A stretch of DNA of 64,000 bases, taken from assembly GCA_964633225.1 (NCBI GenBank), contig CAZWFQ010000004.1, forward strand, positions 16,381-80,380, given 5' to 3'. The notes beneath the pieces are model-generated. The model searched no databases. It had not been told where the DNA came from and saw only the letters and a list, made by a program, of their open reading frames with translations. This document shows, one piece after another, positions 8,375 through 17,370 of the stretch. Position numbers and translations under genes: made by a program. This DNA comes from JAKQIM01 sp964633225 (GTDB lineage Bacteria; Chloroflexota; Anaerolineae; Anaerolineales; UBA4823). Positions within the stretch are counted from its first letter, which is position 1; every line of letters begins with the position of its first letter.

Positions 8375-9059
8375 GAATGGCTTACGCATCCTGGTTGTAG
8401 ATGATGAACGCGCCATCCGGCGTTTCTTGAAGGCTTCCTTACAAGCGCACGGCCATCATGTCATCGAGGCTGCCAACGGCACCGAAGCCCTGGCGTCAGC
8501 AGCCGAGCAGCACCCCGACCTGCTCATCCTCGACCTGGGCCTGCCAGATATGGATGGAATTGAGATCACCCGCCGCCTGCGCGATTGGTCACGCATCCCC
8601 ATCATCATCCTGTCAGTACGCGACCAGGAGAACGAGAAAATCGCCGCTTTGGATGCCGGCGCCGATGACTACCTGACCAAGCCTTTTGGAATTGGTGAGC
8701 TGATGGCGCGGCTGCGTGTGGCCATGCGCCATACCACCGCCGCGCAAGATGAGCCTGTTTACCAGTTCGAGACCCTGCAGGTAGACCTGGCGCACCGGCG
8801 GGTGACCCTGAACGGGCAGGAAGTGGCCCTGACCCCCACCGAATATGACCTGCTGCGCCTGCTGGCAAAAAACGCCGGCCGCGTGCTGACCCACCATTAC
8901 TTGCTGCGCGAAGTGTGGGGCGCAGCTTACCAAACAGAAACCCACTTGCTGCGGGTCAATATCAGCAACCTGCGCCACAAGATCGAGATAGACCCCGACC
9001 GGCCGCGTCTTATTCTCACCGAGCCCGGGGTAGGCTATCGCTTTCAGGCTAACGAGTAG
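8367..9059 (+). CDS. kdpE: KdpE-like OmpR-family response regulator
   Basis: 230 residues. Intact receiver: acidic pair in VVDDE, phosphoacceptor Asp56 in LLILDLGLPDMDG, conserved Lys in YLTKPF; then a winged-helix effector with VALTPTEYDLLRLLAKNAG and TEPGVGYRF. Sequence style is close to KdpE. Start ATG 8367 has GGAG at 8353-8356 and overlaps the kinase stop by 8 bases, indicating coupling. Probable target: the phased TTGACA repeats upstream of kimA (inference). Confidence 0.88.
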   Translation: MVENGLRILVVDDERAIRRFLKASLQAHGHHVIEAANGTEALASAAEQHPDLLILDLGLPDMDGIEITRRLRDWSRIPIIILSVRDQENEKIAALDAGADDYLTKPFGIGELMARLRVAMRHTTAAQDEPVYQFETLQVDLAHRRVTLNGQEVALTPTEYDLLRLLAKNAGRVLTHHYLLREVWGAAYQTETHLLRVNISNLRHKIEIDPDRPRLILTEPGVGYRFQANE

Positions 9060-9105
9060 TAGTTGTGTTACAATTGCCCCTCAAATTTTATCGTTGGAGA
9101 AATTT

Positions 9106-9300
9106 ATGAGCGACTCTATTCCCACCTGTATCGTTTGCCAGCAAGATGACACCCACGTTCCCCTGCTCAGCTTCAGCTACCAGGGCGGGCAGCATTTCAT
9201 TTGCCCCCAACATTTGCCCATCCTGATTCACAAACCCGCCCAGCTAGCCGAACAACTGCCCGGGCTGGAAAAAATCAAGGTGTCTGAAGGCCACCACTAG
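9106..9300 (+). CDS. Small cysteine/histidine-rich protein, unknown
   Basis: 64 residues; family not recognised. It has CIVCQQDD near the N-terminus and FICPQHL ~25 residues later, a CxxC...CxxH pattern consistent with one small zinc site, and a basic/acidic helical tail. Start ATG 9106 is preferred because TTGGAG (9094-9099) supplies a Shine-Dalgarno; the in-frame TTG at 9094 is part of that site. A TACAAT -10-like hexamer sits at 9069-9074. It directly follows the kdpE-like gene and faces the LOG-family gene with only 7 bases between stops. Confidence 0.6.
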   Translation: MSDSIPTCIVCQQDDTHVPLLSFSYQGGQHFICPQHLPILIHKPAQLAEQLPGLEKIKVSEGHH

Positions 9301-9307
9301 CCCGCAT

Positions 9308-9892
9308 CTATCCTTCGCGCGTTAACCAGCGATCCAGGCCCCCCGGAGCGCGGTAAGTCGCCAAGAGATCCAGCAGGGTTTCGGGTTGGCTGGCGCTCAC
9401 CAGCAAATCGCGGTGTTCAGCATACATAAAACCTTCGCGGCGGGCATGTTCTACCAACTCCAGCAGCGGGTCGAAGTAGCTGCGCGCATTAAAGAGGCCA
9501 ACCGGTTTCTGGTGCAGGCCAATCTGCGCCCAGGTCAACATCTCAAACAGTTCTTCAAAAGTGCCGTATCCGCCTGGCATGGCAACGAAAGCATCTGCCA
9601 ACGCTTCCAGGCGGGCTTTACGCGTATGCATGCTGTCCACCACTTCCAGGCGGGTCAATCGGCTGTGCATCAACTGGGGTGTGGCGAACAACTCGGGAAT
9701 CACGCCCACCACCTCTCCACCCGCTTCCAGCGCGCCATCCGCCAGGGCACCCATCATGCCGGTACATCCGGCCCCATAAACAATGCCCAGGCCGCGTCCG
9801 GCAATCGCCCGGCCCATCTGGCGGGCCGCATCCAGGTAAGCGGCATCCATTTTGTCTGAAGAACCGCAGTAAACACAAATCGTTCTCAACAC
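9308..9892 (-). CDS. LOG-family protein (TIGR00730-type nucleotide phosphoribohydrolase)
   Basis: 194 residues from GTG 9892. Rossmann-fold lysine-decarboxylase-like family with both signatures: YGAGCTGMMGALADGAL and MPGGYGTFEELFEMLTWAQ, including the catalytic Arg/Glu environment (HTRKARLEALAD). Family members cleave nucleoside monophosphates, including cytokinin riboside 5'-monophosphates and AMP; the true bacterial substrate is often unknown. GTG 9892 is preferred because GAGAGG precedes it and it lies 10 bases after the cyclase stop; a longer frame from 9940 would overlap the cyclase. Confidence 0.88.
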   Translation of the reverse strand: MLRTICVYCGSSDKMDAAYLDAARQMGRAIAGRGLGIVYGAGCTGMMGALADGALEAGGEVVGVIPELFATPQLMHSRLTRLEVVDSMHTRKARLEALADAFVAMPGGYGTFEELFEMLTWAQIGLHQKPVGLFNARSYFDPLLELVEHARREGFMYAEHRDLLVSASQPETLLDLLATYRAPGGLDRWLTREG

Positions 9893-9902
9893 ACACCTCT
9901 CA

Positions 9903-11705
9903 TCATAAACGCCAACGGAATAAGGTAAACGGCTGTTCAAAACCTTTCACCGCAGCCTGGAAAGTTTCTGGTATCACGCTGTTTTGCCCCAGCCAGTCAG
10001 CCGCCTCAGGGTCGCTCGAGACCGGCTCAGAGAGAATGACCTCGCCGCCTTCGGCCAGGCTGTGCAAGCGGGCGGCCAGGTTCACCGCAGAGCCAAAATA
10101 ATCCAGGCGCTCATTCAGCGTCACCACAATGGCCGGGCCGGTATGGATGCCCACCTTGATCGCAAGCTGGGGTGTGCCCTCCAGGTCGCGGATAGCGGCG
10201 TGCGCCGCACGAATGGCCTTCAGGGCCGTCACCGGTTGGCGGAAGACCGCCATCACCGCGTCGCCCATCGTCTTGACCACCGCCCCGCCCTCCGCAGCAA
10301 TGGCCTCTTCCAACAGGTCAAAGTGCTGGCGCACGCGCCCAAAAGCCGGGGCATCGCCAATCTGGCGGTACATGCGGGTTGAGTCACGCAGGTCTGTGAA
10401 CATCAGGGTTACGCTCTTGATCTCAATTTCATCGCCGGCGCGCAGCACCTGGCGGGCAAAGAGATCACGAAAAACCTGCAAGGAGGTCACATCGGCTGCG
10501 GTAGCCGAATCATCGCGCCAAGCTGTGCGTTCCAACACCAACTGCTGGGCAAATTCTGTCTGGTTAGACAGGTGTAGGGTGGGGCGCGGCGCCAGGCGCA
10601 GCGCTGCCGATGGCCAATTGCCCACATCCAAGACCGCCTCAGCCATCCCATCCACCGCCACATCCACCGCCAGACTCTGCGAAGAGTTTAAGATTGACAG
10701 GTTATAGCGTCCCACATCCAGCACTGTTGGCACAGATTTGGCTTCACCAGGTTCAAGATTTTCATTTACCAACGCATGGGGCACCGCTTGCGGCCCTGCC
10801 ACACAAAAGAGCAGTTGGTCAGGGATCACCCGCACGGTGGAACTGGGGCGAAAAACCACCTCAACCTGGCGGTCAAAATCAACGCCGAAATCCACATTAC
10901 AAAAATCGCAGTGCGTGCTGCGGTGCACCTCGCTCAACTGAGCATGGCTGGCGCCGGCCCCACGGCAGTACGGGCACAGCAGTTCCCAACGCAGGTCCAG
11001 CAAGCCGGCACGGGCCGCGCGCAAGAAGGTTTCCAGCGTCACCCGGCGCGGCACCTGCCAACAGTCAGCCAACTGGTAGGGGCGAATGCGCTGCAAAGCC
11101 AGGTCATCAGCACTTTCTAACAGCAGCATCAGGCGATCATAGACAGCCTGAGAAGGCGCATCTGGGGCCACCATCGTCCGCGCCGTTTCCATGCGCTGGC
11201 GGCCTCCCGGAGCATAATCGGCCATACCGGGCAGATCATACTGCGTGCCGCCGCTCTGGATCAAGGCGTCGTACAGGCGGAATACTTCCTCAAACCGTCG
11301 GGCACTGACCATACCAATCTGGATGCGGATTGCCAGGTGACCGAACAGGTTGGCGGGGCGTGCCCAAACCTGGTAGCTCAAGTGTGTGCCGCCGCCAGTC
11401 GCCTCGGCCATCTCAGCCTGGACGCGCATCTGGGCCAACGGCCCACGCCGGTAATAACGCGTCACGTTAAACCGGTATGGGAAGATCCACTCAAAGGGCG
11501 CCTCATCCCACTCCACTTGCTGGCCCAGGTAGGTAAAGCGCAGCCGGCGCATCCCTTCTGGCGCATCGGGCGGGCTGGGCAGTTGGGTGATGGGAGGCAG
11601 CCCGGTATCGTGGTTGAAACGGTTCGTATCGGCCACAAAAGGCCACAACGCCGCCGGGCTGGATTTCAAGTCTACTTGCCATGAATAGTGGTATTCGTGC
11701 GACAT
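9903..11705 (-). CDS. Class III adenylate cyclase with N-terminal SRPBCC and DUF5939-like regions
   Basis: 600 residues. N-terminal ~1-150 resembles a START/SRPBCC ligand-binding fold (WQVDLKSSPAALWPFVADTNRFN). The middle (~150-400) carries a four-cysteine cluster (CPYCRGAG and CDFCNVDFG) as in DUF5939 proteins. The C-terminal domain (~420-590) is a nucleotide cyclase: VTLMFTDLRDST with the metal-binding Asp pair (second Asp in KTMGDAVMAVF), GIHTGPAIV and the FGSAVNLAARL transition-state motif. It likely makes cAMP in response to a hydrophobic or soluble ligand. No membrane segment. The start ATG 11705 lies 6 bases after a TATAAT, so a leaderless message is likely; ATG 11720 is the alternative. 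Confidence 0.86.
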   Translation of the reverse strand: MSHEYHYSWQVDLKSSPAALWPFVADTNRFNHDTGLPPITQLPSPPDAPEGMRRLRFTYLGQQVEWDEAPFEWIFPYRFNVTRYYRRGPLAQMRVQAEMAEATGGGTHLSYQVWARPANLFGHLAIRIQIGMVSARRFEEVFRLYDALIQSGGTQYDLPGMADYAPGGRQRMETARTMVAPDAPSQAVYDRLMLLLESADDLALQRIRPYQLADCWQVPRRVTLETFLRAARAGLLDLRWELLCPYCRGAGASHAQLSEVHRSTHCDFCNVDFGVDFDRQVEVVFRPSSTVRVIPDQLLFCVAGPQAVPHALVNENLEPGEAKSVPTVLDVGRYNLSILNSSQSLAVDVAVDGMAEAVLDVGNWPSAALRLAPRPTLHLSNQTEFAQQLVLERTAWRDDSATAADVTSLQVFRDLFARQVLRAGDEIEIKSVTLMFTDLRDSTRMYRQIGDAPAFGRVRQHFDLLEEAIAAEGGAVVKTMGDAVMAVFRQPVTALKAIRAAHAAIRDLEGTPQLAIKVGIHTGPAIVVTLNERLDYFGSAVNLAARLHSLAEGGEVILSEPVSSDPEAADWLGQNSVIPETFQAAVKGFEQPFTLFRWRL

Positions 11706-11711
11706 AACTGA

Positions 11712-11717
11712 ATTATA
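11712..11717 (-). promoter_or_regulatory. -10 box of the adenylate cyclase gene (leaderless)
   Basis: Perfect TATAAT on the minus strand, reading 11717 to 11712, six bases before ATG 11705. Transcription would begin at about the start codon. No good -35 is visible, so an activator may be needed. Confidence 0.4.
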
Positions 11718-11801
11718 CATGATTGCTAAGATAATCTGAGGTTTCCCCTTTGTAACGGTGGTATGATTGGGGCGCATTATTTTTTCATAAGGAGTCGATT
11801 T

Positions 11802-12719
11802 ATGCCTACTGTAGAATTAACCCATATCCGCAAAACCTTTGGCCCCGTTGTCGCCGTAGAAGATGTCTCGTTCAACGTAGAAAAAGGCGAGATCTTTGGC
11901 CTGCTGGGACCAAACGGCGCTGGCAAGACCACCTCGATTCGCGTCTTACTGGATATCTTCAAGCCCGAAAAAGGCCACGTGGCTGTGCTGGGCGGCCCCA
12001 TGACCGAGGCCAAGAAAGACCGCATTGGGTACATGCCTGAAGACCGCGGCCTGTACCAGGATATCGAGCTGGAGCGCTGCCTGGTGTACCTTGGTTCACT
12101 GAAGGGCATGGAACCAGCCGAGGTGCGCCGCCGCATGGGCGAATATCTAGAACGCTTCGACCTGGCAGCCCACACGCACAAAAAGGTCAAAGAACTAAGC
12201 AAGGGTATGCAGCAGAAAGCCCAGATCATTGCCACCATCCTGCACCAGCCTGAGCTGCTGATCATCGACGAGCCCTTCAGCGGCCTGGACCCAATTAACA
12301 CCCAGATGGTCAAAGACCTTCTGCTCGAGCTGCGAGGGCGGGGGGTTACACTCCTCATGTCTACCCACCAGATGAACCAGGTGGAAGAATTGTGTGACCG
12401 GATTGTGCTGATCGACCACGGCAAGGATGTCTTGTACGGCACCCTGGACGAGGTCCGCCGGCCCTTCACTGGCAACGCCGTGTTGGTACGCAGCGCATCT
12501 GGGGAGCTGCCCGTTATCCCCGGTGTGGCGCTGGTGGAAGGGCACAATGCCGCCCAACGCCTGACCCTACAGGAGGGCGTCACCCCCCAAGATGTGCTCA
12601 AAGCCTTGGTAGCACAGAATGTAGCCATCGAGCAGTTTGAGATCGCCGCCCCCACGCTGGACGAGATCTTCATCCAGGTCGTACAGAGCAGCGAAGCCAA
12701 CGCGGAGGCGTCCCAATGA
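11802..12719 (+). CDS. ABC exporter ATP-binding protein (NatA-like)
   Basis: 305 residues. Walker A GPNGAGKTTS (~37-46), ABC signature LSKGMQQKAQ, Walker B LLIIDEPFSGLDP, H-loop STHQMNQVE, and a C-terminal extension typical of ABC-2-type exporters (DUF4162-like, ending APTLDEIFIQVV). It powers the two permeases that follow; NatAB-like systems export sodium or drugs, and substrate cannot be read here. Start ATG 11802 follows AAGGAG at 11789-11794 and is preferred over an upstream in-frame ATG at 11763. The stop overlaps the next start by four bases. Confidence 0.92.
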   Translation: MPTVELTHIRKTFGPVVAVEDVSFNVEKGEIFGLLGPNGAGKTTSIRVLLDIFKPEKGHVAVLGGPMTEAKKDRIGYMPEDRGLYQDIELERCLVYLGSLKGMEPAEVRRRMGEYLERFDLAAHTHKKVKELSKGMQQKAQIIATILHQPELLIIDEPFSGLDPINTQMVKDLLLELRGRGVTLLMSTHQMNQVEELCDRIVLIDHGKDVLYGTLDEVRRPFTGNAVLVRSASGELPVIPGVALVEGHNAAQRLTLQEGVTPQDVLKALVAQNVAIEQFEIAAPTLDEIFIQVVQSSEANAEASQ

Positions 12720-13915
12720 TTAAATTTTGGCGCGTGGCCTGGCATGAATACACCCGGCACGTGCTGCGCAAGCGTTTCTTGCTGGCGCTCTTGAGCGTGC
12801 CGTTGATCATTGGCCTGATGATCGGGATGGTCTTCTTTGTGGTCAGCCTGGAAATGTCAGACGAGCCGGTGGGGTATGTTGACGCATCAGGTCTATTGAC
12901 AGATCCCCTACCGCCGCCAGAGGTTCAAGCCCCAGAACGTCAAATCTCTATGCAGCCTTTTGAGAGCGCTGAGGCAGCCGAGGCCGCGCTGCAAGCCGGC
13001 GAGGTCCAGGCCTATTTTGTCTTACCTGCCGATTACTTGCAAACCGGCAAAGCCCAGGTGTTTTACGAGGGCAAGTTGAGAGAGTCGGTCACCGGCCAAT
13101 TCTTCGATTTCCTATCCGTCAACTTGCTGCGCAGCCAGCCAGATGAGGTAGCTGCCCGCCTGGTGCAAGGTACGCTGGTCGTTGTGCGGGCCACTGAGTC
13201 GGGCCGCGAGGCATCCGATGACAGTTGGTTCAACGTACTTCTGCCCTTCTTCGCCGGGATTATCTTCATCATTGCCATGTCCACCAGTTCCGGTTACCTG
13301 ACCCAGGCTGTGGTGGAAGAAAAAGAGAACCGCACCATGGAGATCGTGGTCACCTCGGTCTCACCCATGCAGCTTATGGGCGGCAAGATCATTGGCGATA
13401 TCGCCATTGGCCTGACCCAGTTGATCATCTGGGGCATCTTCGTTGTCCTGGGCATCCTCATTGGCAGCCGGTATGTCAGTTGGCTGCAAGGGGTCAGCCT
13501 GCCGGGAAGCATGATCTTGCTGGCAGTAGTTGTGCTGATCCCTGCCTTTGTCATGTTCTGTGCCCTCACTGCGGCTTTGGGGGCCACCGTCACCGAGGGG
13601 CGCGAGGCCCAACAGGTGGTTGGGATCTTCACCATGATCGTGTGGGCGCCTTACTTCTTCATTGCTATATTGATGGAACACACCAACAGCCCCTTGGCAC
13701 TGGCGCTTAGTTTCTTCCCACTCACCGCACCACTGACGCTCATCATGCGCGCCGGCTTCTCCGATATCCCGGCCTGGCAAGTGGCGCTCACATCAATCAT
13801 CCTGGTGCTCTCAGCCATCGCGTCGCTGTGGCTGGCTGGACGCGCCTTCCGCTTGGGCATGCTGCGTTACGGCCAACGCCTGCGCCTGGCTGAGCTTTTC
13901 CGCCGGGGAGGTTAA
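12716..13915 (+). CDS. ABC-2 type permease (NatB-like), first subunit
   Basis: 399 residues. One N-terminal membrane helix (~20-45), a ~140-residue extracytoplasmic domain (~46-180), then five helices (~180-390), as in NatB/YhaP-like ABC-2 permeases. The family signature VVEEKENRTMEIVVTSVSP is near residues 198-216. ATG overlaps the ATPase stop by 4 bases and the next permease begins 2 bases after its stop, so the three genes are one unit and the two permeases probably heterodimerise. Confidence 0.9.
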   Translation: MIKFWRVAWHEYTRHVLRKRFLLALLSVPLIIGLMIGMVFFVVSLEMSDEPVGYVDASGLLTDPLPPPEVQAPERQISMQPFESAEAAEAALQAGEVQAYFVLPADYLQTGKAQVFYEGKLRESVTGQFFDFLSVNLLRSQPDEVAARLVQGTLVVVRATESGREASDDSWFNVLLPFFAGIIFIIAMSTSSGYLTQAVVEEKENRTMEIVVTSVSPMQLMGGKIIGDIAIGLTQLIIWGIFVVLGILIGSRYVSWLQGVSLPGSMILLAVVVLIPAFVMFCALTAALGATVTEGREAQQVVGIFTMIVWAPYFFIAILMEHTNSPLALALSFFPLTAPLTLIMRAGFSDIPAWQVALTSIILVLSAIASLWLAGRAFRLGMLRYGQRLRLAELFRRGG

Positions 13916-13917
13916 TC

Positions 13918-15159
13918 ATGAACAAAACACTTCTCATCCTGCGTCATGAAATCTATACCGTCGTCAGCCGCCCATCCTTCCTCTTCGGCATGTTTGGCAT
14001 TCCCCTGCTGGGCGCGCTGATCTTCTTCATCGCTGGCAACCTGACCAAAAACCAGGGCGCTCAAAACGTGGTGGAGCAGTTGGTCACCAGCCCGCCAGAG
14101 CAAATGGCAGAAGGCTATATCGACCAGGCCGGGCTCATCCAAAACTTACCCAATGGCGTCTCAGAGGCCCAGTTGATCGCTTATGCCAGTGAAGAGGCAG
14201 CCCGCGCCGCCCTGGATGCCGGCGAGATCGGGAGCTACTACATCGTCCCGCCCGACTACGTGACCAAAGGCGAGATTGTGCAGGTACGCCCTGACTTCAA
14301 TCCCCTCTCTGGCTTCAGCCAATCGGGGCTCTTTGAATGGGTACTGCGCGTCAACTTGCTCGATGGTGATGTACAGGCGGCCATGCTTTCGAATGGTCCA
14401 ATTGAGTTGCAGTATGTCAACCGTGCGCCAGAGCCAGAGGCCGCCCGCGACGAAAACAATATGCTGACCTTCTTCCTGCCTTATGGCGTGACGATGATCT
14501 TCTACATGGTCATCCTGACCTCGGCCAGCCTGCTTCTCAGCAGTGTGACCAAAGAAAAGGAAAACCGCATCATCGAAGTCCTGATGAACTCGGTGACAGC
14601 CCAGCAGCTGCTAACCGGCAAGATCATTGGACTGGGCCTGGTGGGATTGGTGCAAACCGCCATCTGGGTTGGCACCGCCAGAGCCCTGCTGGGCGCCAGT
14701 AAGAGCACCTTCAACTTATCCGATGCTTTCCAACTACCGCCATCGTTCTTGGTGTGGGGATTGATCTTCTTCATCCTGGGCTATGCCGTCTATGCCAGCC
14801 TGATGGCTGGGCTGGGGGCATTGGTCCCCAACCTGCGTGAGGCCTCCCAGGCCACCATGATCGTGGTGATGCCCCTGATCATCCCCCTGTTCTTGATGAA
14901 TGTGTTGATCGAGACCCCCCACAGCGCTGTTTCTACGGCATTGAGCTTGTTCCCCCTCAGCGCACCGGTGGTGATGATGACACGCCTCTCTTCGGGTGGG
15001 GTTCCAGCCTGGCAGCCGCCCCTGGCGGCCGTGCTCTGCGCGATCACCGCCGTGCTGGTCGTTCGGGCTGTGGCAGGCATGTTCCGGGCACAGGCCCTGC
15101 TCTCTGGCCAGGCCTTCAGCGTTAAGCTGTTTTTCAAGGCCTTGATCGGTAAAGCATAA
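13918..15159 (+). CDS. ABC-2 type permease (NatB-like), second subunit
   Basis: 413 residues and the same plan as its neighbour: N-terminal helix, extracytoplasmic domain (~45-175), five to six C-terminal helices and the signature SVTKEKENRIIEVLMNSVT. The pair looks like a tandem duplication that diverged. GGAGG at 13906-13910 supplies the Shine-Dalgarno. Transcription ends at the strong hairpin at 15165-15210. Confidence 0.9.
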   Translation: MNKTLLILRHEIYTVVSRPSFLFGMFGIPLLGALIFFIAGNLTKNQGAQNVVEQLVTSPPEQMAEGYIDQAGLIQNLPNGVSEAQLIAYASEEAARAALDAGEIGSYYIVPPDYVTKGEIVQVRPDFNPLSGFSQSGLFEWVLRVNLLDGDVQAAMLSNGPIELQYVNRAPEPEAARDENNMLTFFLPYGVTMIFYMVILTSASLLLSSVTKEKENRIIEVLMNSVTAQQLLTGKIIGLGLVGLVQTAIWVGTARALLGASKSTFNLSDAFQLPPSFLVWGLIFFILGYAVYASLMAGLGALVPNLREASQATMIVVMPLIIPLFLMNVLIETPHSAVSTALSLFPLSAPVVMMTRLSSGGVPAWQPPLAAVLCAITAVLVVRAVAGMFRAQALLSGQAFSVKLFFKALIGKA

Positions 15160-15164
15160 GTTTT

Positions 15165-15210
15165 CAAAACAGATTGAGGCGGCGCCAAAAGGCCGCCTTA
15201 ATCTGTTTTG
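15165..15210. terminator. Bidirectional intrinsic terminator between convergent genes
   Basis: A 19-base stem (15165-15183 with 15192-15210, one G-U pair) and 8-base loop, flanked by T/A runs on both sides. It separates the ABC operon (plus) from the histidine kinase (minus), whose last codons lie inside the right arm. Confidence 0.8.
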
Positions 15211-16880
15211 GGTATCACCAGGGGGAAAACTGCCGTAAAGGTGCTGCCCTGATCCACTTCGCTGGTCAGGTGGATCTTTCCTCCCATCAAGCCCACCAGC
15301 TTCTTGACGATCGCCAGGCCCAGGCCAATCCCCTGGCGTTTTTGGGTCCCCGTCCCAAGCTGACGGAATGGCTCAAATACCGCTTCCTGAGCCTCAGGCG
15401 GGATACCCCGCCCCGTATCGCTCACCTCGATCGCCCACCGGTACTCATCCACCTGGATGCAGCGGGCACCCACCTGGCCGCGCTCGGTGAATTTGATCGC
15501 ATTGGTCAGCAAGTTGACCAAGACCTGGTTCAGCCGCTGCACATCGCCAACCAGGCTCTCCGGCAGCCCCGGGTCGATCTCGGTCACCAGGTCCAGGCCC
15601 TTCTCGCGGGCAGCCGTAAGCACCGCTTCACTCAGACCATCGATCAAATCTGAGGGCGCAAAAGGCAAATTCTGGATCGCCAATGTGCCGGCCTCAATGC
15701 GAGCTTGATCGAGCAGGTCTCCCACCAGATTGTTGAGCTGGTAAACATTGCGCACAATGCGCGCCAGCAAGTCATCCTGCTCTTCGTTGATCGGGCCAGC
15801 GATTTTTTGCTGGAGCATGTCGGCCATCCCCAGGATGGCGGTCAGCGGGCTGCGCAGATCGTGCGAGACCATGGCCACAAAATTACTTTTCATCCGGCTG
15901 ACCTCAACTTCATGCGTCACATCATGCAAAACAGCCACAATGCCCGCCATTTCACCAGCCTCCAGGCGCACCGGGGCCACGTTCAGTGAATAGACCTTGC
16001 TGCCCCACGCCACCTGCAGCGGCTCAGCAAAAAGCGGATCGCGGAACAAGGTCTGTGCCACTTCAAGCTGCGCCTCCGGCAGGGCGTGTTCCAACCAATC
16101 GCCAATTTGCTGGCCCATAATGTCCTCGGCCGGTTGGCCGGCCATCAAGCCTAGGGCCGGGTTGGCCGCGCTGATCTTCCCCATGGGGTCGATCACCAAC
16201 ACGCCATCTGCAATGCTGTGCAAAATGGCTTGCAAGCGGCCGGTTTCAGCCTGCTGGTGCAGCAGTGCCTGGTGCAGTTCATCCGTGCGCTCCGCCACGC
16301 GCTGATCCAGTTCGCGATTCACCTGGCGCAGCTCTTTAAACGTATTCTCGAGGGTACTGGTTGCCAGCCAGGCAATCAATGCGATGATGCAGTAGCCCAT
16401 CTCCAAAAAGAAACTGACTTCCACCTGGGCCTGGTTGGCCAGCCAGATATTCAGCACAACTACCACTGCTGCCATCACAAAACTGGCCACCGGGCGGATC
16501 AACATGCTGGCCAGGAAAATGGGGATCACAAAATAGATGATCGAGCGCCCAATGGCCAGCTCTTCTTTCGTGTCACTGACTGCAATCAGAATGGTGAACA
16601 ACACCAGAAAAATGCTGCCGCCAACCACGCTCGACCAATACCGCCCAGACCAATAGGCCAGCACAATCGCACCGCTGAATCCCAAGAGGGCAAACAAGGT
16701 GCGATAACCCGGATCGGCTGTTTTTAAATCTTGGGTCAGGGCCACGTATACATAAAAAATCAGGCCCACGCAGCAAGTCGCCGCCAGCCCAATCAAGATC
16801 ACATTAAGCAGCCAGCGACGGCGGGCGTCATCGGGATCAGTTGAGGGGATATCGAGCAGGCGCTGCCAGAGTTTATTCAC
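15198..16880 (-). CDS. Membrane sensor histidine kinase with PAS domain
   Basis: 560 residues. Six predicted membrane helices (~22-178), a coiled coil (ELRQVNRELDQRVAERTDEL), a PAS domain (~215-325; SIADGVLVIDPMGKISAANPA), HisKA with phospho-acceptor His340 (AMVSHDLRSPLTAIL), and HATPase (LLTNAIKFTE, DTGRGIP, GIGLGLAIVKKLVGLMGG). The membrane part resembles MASE-like integral sensor modules; signal unknown. No response-regulator gene is adjacent, so it is an orphan kinase. It sits 41 bases downstream of dtd on the same strand and could be read from the T-box operon or its own promoter. Confidence 0.88.
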   Translation of the reverse strand: MNKLWQRLLDIPSTDPDDARRRWLLNVILIGLAATCCVGLIFYVYVALTQDLKTADPGYRTLFALLGFSGAIVLAYWSGRYWSSVVGGSIFLVLFTILIAVSDTKEELAIGRSIIYFVIPIFLASMLIRPVASFVMAAVVVVLNIWLANQAQVEVSFFLEMGYCIIALIAWLATSTLENTFKELRQVNRELDQRVAERTDELHQALLHQQAETGRLQAILHSIADGVLVIDPMGKISAANPALGLMAGQPAEDIMGQQIGDWLEHALPEAQLEVAQTLFRDPLFAEPLQVAWGSKVYSLNVAPVRLEAGEMAGIVAVLHDVTHEVEVSRMKSNFVAMVSHDLRSPLTAILGMADMLQQKIAGPINEEQDDLLARIVRNVYQLNNLVGDLLDQARIEAGTLAIQNLPFAPSDLIDGLSEAVLTAAREKGLDLVTEIDPGLPESLVGDVQRLNQVLVNLLTNAIKFTERGQVGARCIQVDEYRWAIEVSDTGRGIPPEAQEAVFEPFRQLGTGTQKRQGIGLGLAIVKKLVGLMGGKIHLTSEVDQGSTFTAVFPLVIPKTD

Positions 16881-16921
16881 CGCACAATCTGACCCTGTGA
16901 TTACCCCTTATGCGGGCAAGG

Positions 16922-17365
16922 TCAGTTATTCGATTCTAACATAATCGTAACGGGGCCATCATTGCGAATCTCTACCAACATGTGCGCCCCGAACTGGCCT
17001 GTTTGGGTTGGCACGCCCAATTCGCTCAGAATCGCCGCAAACCGCTCAACCAATGGGCGGGCAATCTCTGGCAGGGCCGCATCCGTAAAAGATGGGCGGC
17101 GGCCCTTGCGCGCATCCGCATACAAGGTAAACTGAGAGACCACAATCGCTGCCCCGCCCACATCCAACAATGAGCGGTTCATCTTCCCCTGCTCATCTTC
17201 AAAGATGCGCAGGTTGGCTGCCTTCTCTGCCAGGAAGCGCGCTTGCGTTTCGCCATCCCCTGGCGCGATACCTAATAGAATGACCAGCCCTGGCCCGATC
17301 TCAGCCATGGGCTGGCCTTCCACACTCACCTTACCATAAGTCACACGTTGTAAGATCAGGCGCAT
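16922..17365 (-). CDS. dtd: D-aminoacyl-tRNA deacylase
   Basis: 147 residues, standard DTD1 length. Removes D-amino acids from mischarged tRNA. Start MRLILQRVTYGKVSV, the catalytic VSQFTLYAD (SQFTLY) motif and the NDGPVTI C-terminal cross-subunit Gly-Pro motif are all present. It begins 5 bases after the Nudix stop in the trpS operon, a sensible place for a translation quality-control enzyme; in many bacteria D-Trp-tRNA and D-Tyr-tRNA are its substrates. Confidence 0.95.
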   Translation of the reverse strand: MRLILQRVTYGKVSVEGQPMAEIGPGLVILLGIAPGDGETQARFLAEKAANLRIFEDEQGKMNRSLLDVGGAAIVVSQFTLYADARKGRRPSFTDAALPEIARPLVERFAAILSELGVPTQTGQFGAHMLVEIRNDGPVTIMLESNN

Positions 17366-17370
17366 ATTGG

